From positions 929,791-993,790 of the forward strand of contig JAPDOI010000271.1 of assembly GCA_029168955.1 (NCBI GenBank): a stretch of 64,000 bases of DNA, given 5' to 3'. Shown here one piece after another: positions 31,401 to 43,400 of this stretch (positions are counted from its first letter, which is position 1; each line of letters starts with the position of its first letter). The position numbers were made by a program, and so were the translations under genes. Below the pieces are notes generated by a model, which saw only the letters and a list, made by a program, of their open reading frames with translations, was not told where the DNA came from and did not search any database. This DNA is from Aplectana chamaeleonis. Lineage: Eukaryota; Nematoda; Chromadorea; Rhabditida; Cosmocercidae.

Positions 31401-34400
31401 GAAGACGTGATCGGGGTGACGTGGGAGTTCAGTAGGGCTTCAGAAGACGTGATCGGGGTGACGTGGGAGTTCAGTAGGGCTTGAGAAGACGTGATCGGTG
31501 TGATGTGGGAGTTCAGTAGGGCTTGAGAAGACGTGATCGGTGTGATGTGGGAGTTCAGTAGGGCTTGAGAAGACGTGATCGGGGTGACGTGGGAATTCAG
31601 TAGGGCTTCAGAGGACCTGATCGAGGAGACGTGGGAATTCAGTAGGGCTTCAGAAGACGTGATCGGGGTGACGTGGGAGTTCAGTAGGGCTTCAGAAGAC
31701 GTGATCGGGGTGTCGTGTGGGAATTCAATAGGGCTTCAGAAGACGTGATCGGGGTGACGTGGTAATTCAGTAGGGCTTCAGAAGACGTGATCGGGGTGAC
31801 GTGGGAATTCAGTACGGCTTTAGAAGACGTGATCGGGGTGACGTGGGAATTCAGTAGGGCTCGAAAAGTCGTGATCGGGGTGACGTGGGAATTCATTACG
31901 GCTCTAGAAGACGTGATCGGGGTGGCGTGGGAGTTCAGTAGGGCTTCAGAAGACGTGATCGGGGCGTCAGGGAATTCAGTACGGCTTTAGAAGACGTGAT
32001 CGTGGTTACGTGGGAATCCAGTAAGGCTTCAGAAGACGTGATCGGTGTGATGTGGGAGTTCAGTAGGGCTTCAGAAGACGTGATCGGGGTGACGTGGGAG
32101 TTCAGTAGGGCTTCAGAAGACGTGATCGGGGTGACGTGGGAGTTCAGTAGGGCTTCAGAAGACGTGATCGGGGCGATGTGGGAGTTCAGTAGGGCTTCAG
32201 AAGACGTGATCGGGGTGACGTGGGAATCCAGTAGGGCTTCAGAAGACGTGATCGGAGTGACGTGGGAATTCAGTAGGGCTTCAGAAGACGTGATCGGGGA
32301 GACGTGGGAATTGGGTAGGGCTCCAGAAGACGTGATCGAGGAGACGTGGGAATTCAGTAGGGCTTCAGAAGACGTGATCGGTGTGACGTGGGAATTCAGT
32401 AGGGCTTCAGAAGACGTGATCGGGGTGACGTGGGAGTTCAGTAGGGCTTCAGAAGACGTGATCGGGGTGACGTGGGAATAGAGTAGGGCTTCAGAAGACG
32501 TGATTGGGGTGACGTGGGAGTTCAGTAGGGCTTCAGAAGACGTGATCGGGGTGATGTGTGGGAATTCACTAGGGCTTCAGAAGACGTGGTCGGGGTGAGG
32601 TGGGAGTTCAGTAGAGCTTCAGAAGAGGTGATCAGGGTGACGTGGGATCTCAGTAGGGCTTCAGAAGACGTGATCAGGGTGACGTGGGAATTCAGTAGGG
32701 CTTCAGAAGACGTGATCGGGGTGTCGTGTGGGAATTCAGTAGGGCTTCAGAAGACGTGATCGGGGCGATGTGGGAGTTCAGTAGGGCTTCAGAAGACGTG
32801 ATCGGGGTGACGTGGGAATCCAGTAGGGCTTCAGAAGACGTGATCGGGGTGACGTGGGAGTTCAGTAGGGCTTCAGAAGACGTGATCGGGGTGTCGTGTG
32901 GGAATTCAGTAGGGCTTCAGAAGACGTGATCGGGGTGACGTGGGAATTCAGTAGGGCTCCAAAAGTCGTGATCGGGGTGACGTGGGAATTCAGTGCGGCT
33001 TTAGAAGACGTGCTCGTGGTTACGTGGGAATAGAGTAAGGCTTCAGAAGACGTGATCGGTGTGACGTGGGAGTTCAGTAGGGCTTCAGAAGACGTGATCG
33101 GGGTGACGTGGGAATTCAGTAGGGCTTCAGAAGACGTGATCAGAGGGTCCGTGGGAATTCAGTAGGGCTTCAGAAGACGTGATCGGGGTGACGTGGGAGT
33201 TCAGTAGGGCTTCAGAAGACGTGATCGGGGTGACGTGGGAGTTCAGTAGGGCTTCAGAAGACGTGATCGGGGTGACGTGGGAGTTCAGTAGGGCTTCAGA
33301 AGACGTGATCGGGGTGACGTGGGAATTCAGTACGGCTTTAGAAGACGTGATCGGTGTGATGTGGGAATTCAGTAGGGCTTCACAAGACGTGATCGGGGTG
33401 ACGTGGGAATTCAGTACGGCTTTAGAAGACGTGATCGGGGTGACGTGGGAATTCAGTAGGGCTTCAGAAGACGTGATCGGGGTGACGTGGGAATTCAGTA
33501 GGGCTTCAGAAGACGTGATCGGAGTGACGTGGGAATTCAGTAGGGCTTTAGAAGACGTGATCGGTGTGACGTGGGAATTCAGTAGGGCTTCAGAAGACGT
33601 GATCGGGGCGATGTGGGAGTTCAGTAGGGCTTCAGAAGACGTGATCGGGGTGACGTGGGAATCCAGGAGGGCTTCAGAAGACGTGATCGGAGTGACGTGG
33701 GAGTGCAGTAGGGCTGCAGAAGACGTGATCGGGGAGACGTGGGAATTCGGTAGGGCTTTAGAAGACGTGATCGGGGTGACGTGGGAGTGCGGTAGGGCTT
33801 TAGAAGACGTGGTCGAAGTGAGGTGGGAATTCAGTAGGGCTTCAGAAGACGTGATCGGGGTGACGTGGGAGTTCAGTAGGGCTTCAGAAGACGTGATCGG
33901 GGTGACGTGGGAGTTCAGTAGGGCTTCAGAAGACGTGATCGGGGTGACGTGGGAGTTCAGTAGGGCTTCAGAAGACGTGATCGTGGTTACGTGGGAATCC
34001 AGTAAGGCTTCAGAAGACGTGATCGGTGTGATGTGGGAGTTCAGTAGGGCTTGAGAAGACGTGATCGGGGTGACGTGGGAATTCAGTAGGGCTTCAGAGG
34101 ACGTGATCGAGGAGACGTGGGAATTCAGTAGGGCTTCAGAAGACGTGATCGGTGTGACGTGGGAATTCAGTAGGGCTTCAGAAGACGTGATCGGGGTGAC
34201 ATGGGAATTCAGTACGGCTCCAAAATACGTGATCGGGGTGACGTGGGAATTCAGTAGGACTTCAGAAGACGTGATCGGGGTGACGTGGGAATTCAGTAGG
34301 ACTTCAGAAGACGTGATCGGGGCGATGTGGGAGTTCAGTAGGGCTTCAGAAGACGTGATCGGGGTGACGTGGGAATCCAGTAGGGCTTCAGAAGACGTGA

Positions 34401-37400
34401 TCGGGGTGACGTGGGAATTCAGTAGGGCTTCAGAAGACGTGATCGGGGCGATGTGGGAGTTCATGAGGGCTTCAGAAGACGTGATCGGGGTGACGTGGGA
34501 ATCCAGTAGGGCTTCAGAAGACGTGATCGGGGTGACGTGGGAATTCAGTAGGGCTTCAGAAGACGTGATCGGGGAGAAGTGGGAATTCGGTAGGGCTTTA
34601 GAAGACGTGATCGAAGTGAAGTGGGAATTCAGTTGGGCTTCAGAAGACGTGATCGGGGTGACGTGGGAATTCAGTAGGGCTTCAGAAGACGTGATCGAGG
34701 TGACGTGGGAATTCAGTAGGGCTTCAGAAGACGTGATCGGGGAGACGTGGGAATTCAGTAGGGCTCCAAAAGTCGTGATCGGGGTGACGTGGGAATTTAG
34801 TACGGCTTTAGAAGACGTGATCGGGGTGACGTGGGAATTCAGTAGGGCTCCAAAAGTCTTGATCGGGGTGACGTGGGAATTCAGTACGGCTTCAGAAGAC
34901 GTGATCGGGGTGACGTGTTAATTCAGTAGGGCTTAAGAAGACGTGATCGGGGTGACGTGGGAGTTCAGTAGGGCTTCAGAAGACGTGATCGGGGTGACGT
35001 GGGAATTCAGTAGGGCTTCAGAGGACCTGATCGAGGAGACGTGGGAATTCAGTAGGGCTTAAGAAGACGTGATCGGGGTGACTCGGGAGTTCAGTAGGGC
35101 TTCAGAAGACGTGATCGGGGTGACGTGGGAGTTCAGTAGGAGAAGACGTGATCGGGGTGACGTGGGAATTCAGTACGGCTTTAGAAGACGTGATCGTGGT
35201 TACGTGGGAATCCAGTAAGGCTTCAGAAGACGTGATCGGGGTGACGTGTTAATTCAGTAGGGCTTCAGAAGACGTGATCGGGGTGACGTGGGAATTCAGT
35301 ACGGCTTTAGAAGACGTGATCGTGGTTATGTGGGAATAGAGTAAGGCTTCAGAAGACGTGATCCGTGTGATGTGGGAGTTCAGTAGGGCTTGAGAAGACG
35401 TGATCGGGGTGACGGGGGAATTCAGTAGGGCTTCAGAAGACGTGAGCGGGGTGGCGGGGGAATTCAGTTGGGCTCCAGAAGTCGTGATCGGGGTGACGTG
35501 GGAATTCAGTACGGCTTGAGAAGACTGGACCGGGGTGGCGTGGGAGTCCAGTAGGGCTTCAGAAGACGTGATCGGGGTGACGGGGGAATTCAGTAGGGCT
35601 TCAGAAGACGTGATCGGGGTGACGTAGGAATTCAGTAGGGCTTGAGAAGACGTGATCGGGGTGACGTGGGAATTCAGTAGGGCTACAGAGGACGTGATCG
35701 GGGTGACGTGGGAAGTCAGTAGGGCTTCAGAAGACGTGATCGGGGTGACGTGGGAGTTCAGTAGGGCTTCAGAAGACGTGATCGGGGTGACGTGGGAATA
35801 CAGTAGGGCTTCAGAAGACGTGAGCGGGGTGACGTGGGAGTTCAGTAGGGCTTCAGAAGACGTGATCGGGGTGACGTGGGAATTCAGTAGGGCTTCAGAA
35901 GACGTGATCGGGGTGACATGGGAATTCAGTACGGCTCCAAAAGACGTGATCGGGGTGACGTGAGAATTCAGTAGGACTTCAGACGACGTGATCGGGGCGA
36001 TGTGAGAGTTCAGTAGGGCTTCAGAAGACGTGATCGGGGTGACGTGGGAATCCAGTAAGGCTTCAGAAGACGTGATCGGGGTGACGTGGGAATTCAGTAG
36101 GGCTTCAGAAGACGTGATCGGGGAGAAGTGGGAATTCAGTAGGGATTCAGAAGACGTGATCGAAGTGAAGTGGGAATTCAGTTGGGCTTCAGAAGACGTG
36201 ATCGGGGTGACGTGGGAATTCAGTAGAGCTTTAGAAGACGTGATCGGGGTGACGGGGGAATTCAGTAGGGATTCAGAAGACGTGATCGAAGTGAAGTGGG
36301 AATTCAGTTGGGCTTCAGAAGACGTGATCGGGGTGACGTGGGAATTCAGTAGAGCTTTAGAAGACGTGATCGGGGTGACGGGGGAATTCAGTAGGGCTTC
36401 AGAAGACGTGATCGGGGAGACGTGGGAATTCAGTAGGGCTTCAGAAGACGTGATCGGGGTGACGTGGGAATTCAGTAGGGCTTCAGAAGACGTGATCGGG
36501 GTGACGTGGGAATTCAGTAGGGCTTCAGAAGACGTGATCGGTGTGACGTGGGAATTCAGTAGGGCTTCAGAAGACGGGATCGGTGTGACGTGGGAATTCA
36601 GTAGGGCTTCAGAAGACGTGATCGAAGTGACGTGGGAATTCAGTAGGGCTTCAGAAGACGTGATCGTGGAGACGTGGGAATTCAGTAGGGCTTTAGAAGA
36701 CGTGATCGGGGTGACGTGGGAATTCAGTAGGGCTTCAGAAGACGTGATCGGTGTGATGTGGGAGTTCAGTAGGGCTTCAGAAGACGTGATCGGTGTGACG
36801 TGGGAAATAAGTAGGGCTTCAGAAGACGTGATCGGGGTGACGTGGGAATTCAGTAGGGCTTCAGAAGACGTGATCGGGGTGACGTGGGAATTCAGTAGGG
36901 CTTCAGAAGACGTGATCAGGGAGACGAGGGAATTCAGTAGGGCTTTAGAAGACGTGATCGGGGTGACAGGAGAATTCAGTTGGGCTCCAGAAGTCGTGAT
37001 CGGGGTGACGTGGGAATTCAGTAGGGATTTAGAAGACGTGATCGGTGTGACGTGGGAATTCAGTAGGGCTTCAGAAGACGGGATCGGTGTGACGTGGGAG
37101 TTCAGTAGGGCTTCAGAAGACGTGATCGGGGTGACGTGGGAATTCGGTAGGGCTTTAGAAGACGTGATCGAAGTGAAGTGGGAATTCAGTTGGGCTTCAG
37201 AAGACGTGATCGGGGTGACGTGGGAATTCAGTAGGGCTTCAGAAGACGTGATCGGGGTGACGTGGGAATTCGGTAGGGCTTTAGAAGACGTGATGGAAGT
37301 GAAGTGGGAATTCAGTTGGGCTTCAGAAGACGTGATCGGGGTGACGTGGGAATTCAGTAGGGCTTCAGAAGACGTGATCGGGGTGACGTGGGAATTCAGT

Positions 37401-40400
37401 AGGGCTTCAGAAGACGTGATCGGGGTGACGTGGGAATTCAGTAGGGCTCCAAAAGTCGTGATCGGGGTGACGTGGGAGTTCAGTAGGGCTTCAGAAGACG
37501 TGATCGGGGTGACGTGGGAGTTCAGTAGGGCTTCAGAAGACGTGATCGGGGTGACGTGGGAATTCAGTAGGGCTTCAGAAGACGTGATCGGGGTGACGTG
37601 GGAATTCAGTACGGCTTTAGAAGACGTGATCGTGGTTACGTGGGAATCCAGTAAGGCTTCAGAAGACGTGATCGGTGTGACGTGGGAGTTCAGTAGGGCT
37701 TCAGAAGACGTGATCGGGGTGACGTGTTAATTCAGTAGGGCTTCAGAAGACGTGATCGGGGTGACGTGGGAGTTCAGTAGGGCTTCAGAAGACGTGATCG
37801 GGGTGACGTGGGAGTTCAGTAGGGCTTCAGAAGACGTGATCGGGGTGACGTGGGAGTTCAGTAGGGCTTCAGAAGACGTGATCGGGGTGACGTGGGAGTT
37901 CAGTAGGGCTTCAGAAGACGTGATCGGGGTGACGTGGGAGTTCAGTAGGGCTTCAGAAGACGTGATCGGGGTGACGTGGGAGTTCAGTAGGGCTTCAGAA
38001 GACGTGATCGGGGTGACGTGGGAGTTCAGTAGGGCTTCAGAAGACGTGATCGGGGTGACGTGGGAGTTCAGTAGGGCTTCAGAAGACGTGATCGGGGTGA
38101 CGTGGGAATTCAGTAGGGCTCCAAAAGTCGTGATCGGGGGGACGTGGGAATTCAGTACGGCTTTAGAAGACGTGATCGGGGTGACGTGGGAGTTCAGTAG
38201 GGCTTCAGAAGACGTGATCGGGGTGACGTGTTAATTCAGTAGGGCTTCAGAAGACGTGATCGGGGTGACGTGGGAGTTCAGTAGGGCTTCAGAAGACGTG
38301 ATCGGGGTGACGTGGGAGTTCAGTAGGGCTTCAGAAGACGTGATCGGGGTGACGTGGGAATTCAGTAGGGCTTCAGAGGACGTGATCGAGGAGACGTGGG
38401 AATTCAGTAGGGCTTCAGAAGACGTGATCGGGGTGACGTGGGAGTTCAGTAGGGCTTCAGAAGACGTGATCGGGGTGACGTGGGAGTTCAGTAGGGCTTC
38501 AGAAGACGTGATCGGGGTGTCGTGTGGGAATTCAGTAGGGCTTCAGAAGACGTGATCGGGGTGACGTGTTAATTCAGTAGGGCTTCAGAAGACGTGGTCG
38601 GGGTGACGTGGGAGTTCAGTAGGGCTTCAGAAGACGTGATCGGGGTGACGTGCGAATTCAGTAGGGCTTCAGAAGACGTGATCGGGGTGACGTGGGAATT
38701 CAGCAGGGCTCCAAAAGTCGTGATCGGGGTGACGTGGGAGTTCAGTAGGGCTTCAGAAGGCGGGAACGGGGTGACGGGTGGATTCAGTAGGGCTCCAGAG
38801 GACCTGATCGGGGAGACGTGGGAGTTCAGTAGGGCTTCAGAAGACGTGATCGGGGTGACGTGGGAGTTCAGTAGGGCTTCAGAAGACGTGATCGGGGTGA
38901 CGTGGGAATTCAGTAGGGCTCCAAAAGTCGTGATCGGGGTGACGTGGGAATTCAGTACGGCTTTAGAAGACGTGATCGGGGTGACGTGGGAATTCAGTAG
39001 GGCTCCAAAAGTCTTGATCGGGGTGACGTGGGAATTCAGTACGGCTTTAGAAGACGTGATCGGGGTGACGTGGGAGTTCAGTAGGGCTTCAGAAGACGTG
39101 ATCGGGGTGACGTGGGAGTTCAGTAGGAGAAGACGTGATCGGGGTGACGTGGGAATTCAGTACGGCTTTAGAAGACGTGATCGTGGTTACGTGGGAATCC
39201 AGTAAGGCTTCAGAAGACGTGATCGGTGTGACGTGGGAGTTCAGTAGGGCTTCAGAAGACGTGATCGGGGTGACGTGTTAATTCAGTAGGGCTTCAGAAG
39301 ACGTGATCGGGGTGACGTGGGAGTTCAGTAGGGCTTCAGAAGACGTGATCGGGGTGACGTGGGAGTTCAGTAGGGCTTCAGAAGACGTGATCGGGGTGAC
39401 GTGGGAATTCAGTACGGCTTTAGAAGACGTGATCGGGGTGACGTGGGAATTCAGTAGGACTTCAGAAGACGTGATCGGTGTGATGTGGGAGTTCAGTAGG
39501 GCTTGAGAAGACGTGATCGGGGTGACGTGGGAATTCAGTAGGGCTTCAGAAGACGTGATCGGGGTGACGTGGGAATTCAGTACGGCTCCAAAAGACGTGA
39601 TCGGGGTGACGTGGGAATTCAGTAGGACTTCAGAAGACGTGATCGGGGCGATGTGGGAGTTCAGTAGGGCTTCAGAAGACGTGATCGGGGTGACGTGGGA
39701 ATCCAGTAGGGCTTCAGAAGACGTGATCGGAGTGACGTGGGAATTCAGTAGGGCTTCAGAAGACGTGATCGGGGAGACGTGGGAGTTCGGTAGGGCTTTA
39801 GAAGACGTGGTCGAAGTGACGTGGGAATTCAGTAGGGCTTCAGAAGACGTGATCGGGGTGACGTGGGAGTTCAGTAGGGCTTCAGAAGACGTGATCGGGG
39901 TGACGTGTTAATTCAGTAGGGCTTCAGAAGACGTGATCGGGGTGACGTGGGAGTTCAGTAGGGCTTCAGAAGACGTGATCGGGGTGACGTGGGAATTCAG
40001 TAGGGCTTCAGAAGACGTGATCGGGGTGACGTGGGAGTTCAGTAGGGCTTCAGAAGACGTGATCGGGGTGACGTGGGAGTTCAGTAGGGCTTCAGAAGAC
40101 GTGATCGGGGTGACGTGTTAATTCAGTAGGGCTTCAGAAGACGTGATCGGGGTGACGTGGGAATTCAGTAGGGCTTCAGAAGACGTGATCGGGGTGACGT
40201 GGGAATTCAGTAGGGCTTCAGAAGAGGTGATCGGGGTGACGTGGGAATGCAGTAGGGCTTCAGAAGACGTGATCGGGGAGACGTGAGATTTCGGTAGGGC
40301 TTTAGAAGACGTGATTGAGGAGACGTGGGAATTCAGTAGGGCTTCAGAAGACGTGATCGGTGTGACGTGGGAATGCAGTAGGGCTTTAGAAGACGTGATC

Positions 40401-43400
40401 GGGGTGACGTGGGAATTCAGTAGGGCTCCAGAAGACGTGATCGGGGAGACGTGAGAGTTCAGTAGGGCTTCAGAAGACGTGATCGGGGTGACGTGGGAAT
40501 TCAGTAGGGCTTCAGAAGACGTGATCGTGGTGACGTGGGAATTCAGTAGGGCTTCAGAAGACGTGATCGGGGTGACATGGGAGTTCAGTAGGACTTCAGA
40601 AGACGTGATCGGGGCGATGTGGGAGTTCAGTAGGGCTTCAGAAGACGTGATCGGGGTGACGTGGGAATTCAGTAGGGCTTCAGAAGACGTGATCGGGGTG
40701 ACGTGGGAATTCAGTAGGGCTTAAGAAGACGTGATCGGGGTGACGTGGGGGTTCGGTAGGGCTCCAGAAGCCGTGATCGGGGTGACGTGCTAATTCAGTA
40801 GGGCTTCAGAAGACGTGATCGGGGTGACGTGGGAATTCAGTAGGGCTCCAGAAGACGTGATCGGGGTGACGTGGGAATTCAGTAGGGCTTCAGAAGACGT
40901 GATCGGGGAGACGTGGGAATTCAGTAGGGCTTCAGAAAACGTGATTGGAGAGACGTGGGAATTCAGTAGGGCTTCAGAAGACGTGATCGGTGTGACGTGG
41001 GAATTCAGTAGGGCTTCAGAAGACGTGATCGGGGTGACGGGGGAATTCAGTTGGGCTCCAGAAGTCGTGATCGGTGTGATGTGGGAGTTCAGTAGGGCTT
41101 CAGAAGACGTGATCGGGGTGACGTGGGAATTCAGTAGGGCTTCAGAAGACGTGATCGGGGTGACGTGGGAATTCAGTACGGCTTTAGAAGACGTGATCGT
41201 GGTTACGTGGGAATCCAGTAAGGCTTCAGAAGACGTGATCGGTGTGATGTGGGAGTTCAGTAGGGCTTGAGAAGACGTGATCGGGGTGACGTGGGAATTC
41301 AGTAGGACTTCAGAAGACGTGATCGGGGCGATGTGGGAGTTCAGTAGGGCTTCAGAAGACGTGATCGGGGTGACGTGGGAATTCAGTAGGGCTTCAGAAG
41401 ACGTGATCGGGGTGACGTGGGAATTCAGTAGGGCTTAAGAAGACGTGATCGGGGTGACGTGGGAGTTCAGTAGGGCTTCAGAAGACGTGATCGGGGTGAC
41501 GTGTTAATTCAGTAGGGCTTCAGAAGACGTGATCGGGGTGACGTGGGAGTTCAGTAGGGCTTCAGAAGACGTGATCGGGGTGAAGTGGGAATTCAGTTGG
41601 GCTTCAGAAGACGTGATCGGGGTGACGTGGGAATTCAGTAGGGCTCCAAAAGTCGTGATCGGGGTGACGTGGGAATTCAGTAGGGCTTCAGAGGACCTGA
41701 TCGAGGAGACGTGGGAATTCAGTAGGGCTTCAGAAGACGTGATCGGGGTGACGTGGGAGTTCAGTAGGGCTTCAGAAGACGTGATCGGGGTGACGTGTTA
41801 ATTCAGTAGGGCTTAAGAAGACGTGATCGGGGTGACGTGGGAGTTCAGTAGGGCTTCAGAAGACGTGATCGGGGTGACGTGGGAGTTCAGTAGGGCTTCA
41901 GAAGACGTGATCGGGGTGACGTGGGAGTTCAGTAGGGCTTCAGAAGACGTGATCGGGGTGACGTGGGAGTTCAGTAGGGCTTCAGAAGACGTGATCGGGG
42001 TGTCGTGTGGGAATTCAGTAGGGCTTCAGAAGACGTGATCGGGGTGACGTGGGAATTCAGTAGGGCTCCAAAAGTCGTGATCGGGGTGACGTGGGAATTC
42101 AGTACGGCTTTAGAAGACGTGATCGGGGTGACGTGGGAATTCAGTAGGGCTTTAGAAGACGTGATCGTGGTTACGTGGGAATCCAGTAAGGCTTCAGAAG
42201 ACGTGATCGGGGTGACGTGGGAATTCAGTAGGGCTTCAGAAGACGGGATCGGTGTGACGTGGGAGTTCAGTAGGGCTTCAGAAGACGTGATCGGGGTGAC
42301 GTGGGAGTTCAGTAGGGCTTCAGAAGACGTGAGCGGGGTGACGTGGGAGTTCAGTAGGGCTCCAGAAGACGTGATCGGGGTGACGTGTTAATTCAGTAGG
42401 GCTTCAGAAGACGTGATCGGGGTGACGTGGGAATTCAGTAGGGCTTCAGAAGACGTGATCGGGGTGACGTGGGAATTCAGTAGGGCTTCAGAAGGCGTGA
42501 TCGGGGTGACGTGGGAGTTCAGTAGGGCTTCAGAAGACGTGATCGGGGTGACGTGGGAGTTCAGTAGGGCTTCAGAAGACGTGATCGGGGCGATGTGGGA
42601 GTTCAGTAGGGCTTCAGAAGACGTGATCGGGGTGACGTGGGAATCCAGTAGGGCTTCAGAAGACGTGATCGGGGTGACGTGGGAATTCAGTAGGGCTCCA
42701 AAAGTCTTGATCGGGGTGACGTGGGAATTCAGTACGGCTTTAGAAGACGTGATCGGTGTGATGTGGGAATTCAGTAGGGCTTCAGAAGACGTGATCGGGG
42801 TGACTTGGGAGTTCAGTAGGGCTTCAGAAGACGTGATCGGGGTGACGTGGTAATTCAGTAGGGCTTCAGAAGACGTGATCGGGGTGACGTGGGAATTCAG
42901 TGCGGCTTTAGAAGACGTGCTCGTGGTGACGTGGGAGTTCAGTAGGGCTTCAGAAGACGTGATCGGGGTGACGTGGGAGTTCAGTAGGAGAAGACGTGAT
43001 CGGGGTGACGTGGGAGTTCAGTAGGGCTTCAGAAGACGTGATCGGGGTGACGTGGGAATTCAGTAGGGCTTCAGAAGACGTGATCGGGGTGGCGGGGGAA
43101 TTCAGTTGGGCTCCAGAAGTCGTGATCGGGGTGACGTGGGAATTCAGTTCGGCTTCAGAAGACGTGATCGGGGTGACGTGGGAATCCAGTAGGGCTTCAG
43201 AAGACGTGATCGGGGTGACGTGGGAATTCAGTAGGGCTTCAGAAGACGTGATCGGGGAGAAGTGGGAATTCAGTAGGGAGTCAGAAGACGTGAGCGAAGT
43301 GAAGTGGGAATTCAGTTGGGCTTCAGAAGACGTGATCGGGGTGACGTGGGAATTCAGTAGGGCTTCAGAAGACGTGATCGGGGTGACGTGGGAGTTCAGT

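Noticed and set aside
33127..34464. Minus-strand 445-codon open frame
   Set aside because: Same satellite on the opposite strand (repeats of [14 protein letters not shown]); a by-product of a 42-bp unit.
36030..37730. A 566-codon repeat protein gene
   Set aside because: It is the satellite read in one frame. Frame-shifting monomers, shared stop-bearing monomers, and an equally open reverse strand show no coding constraint; no promoter or unique ends were seen.
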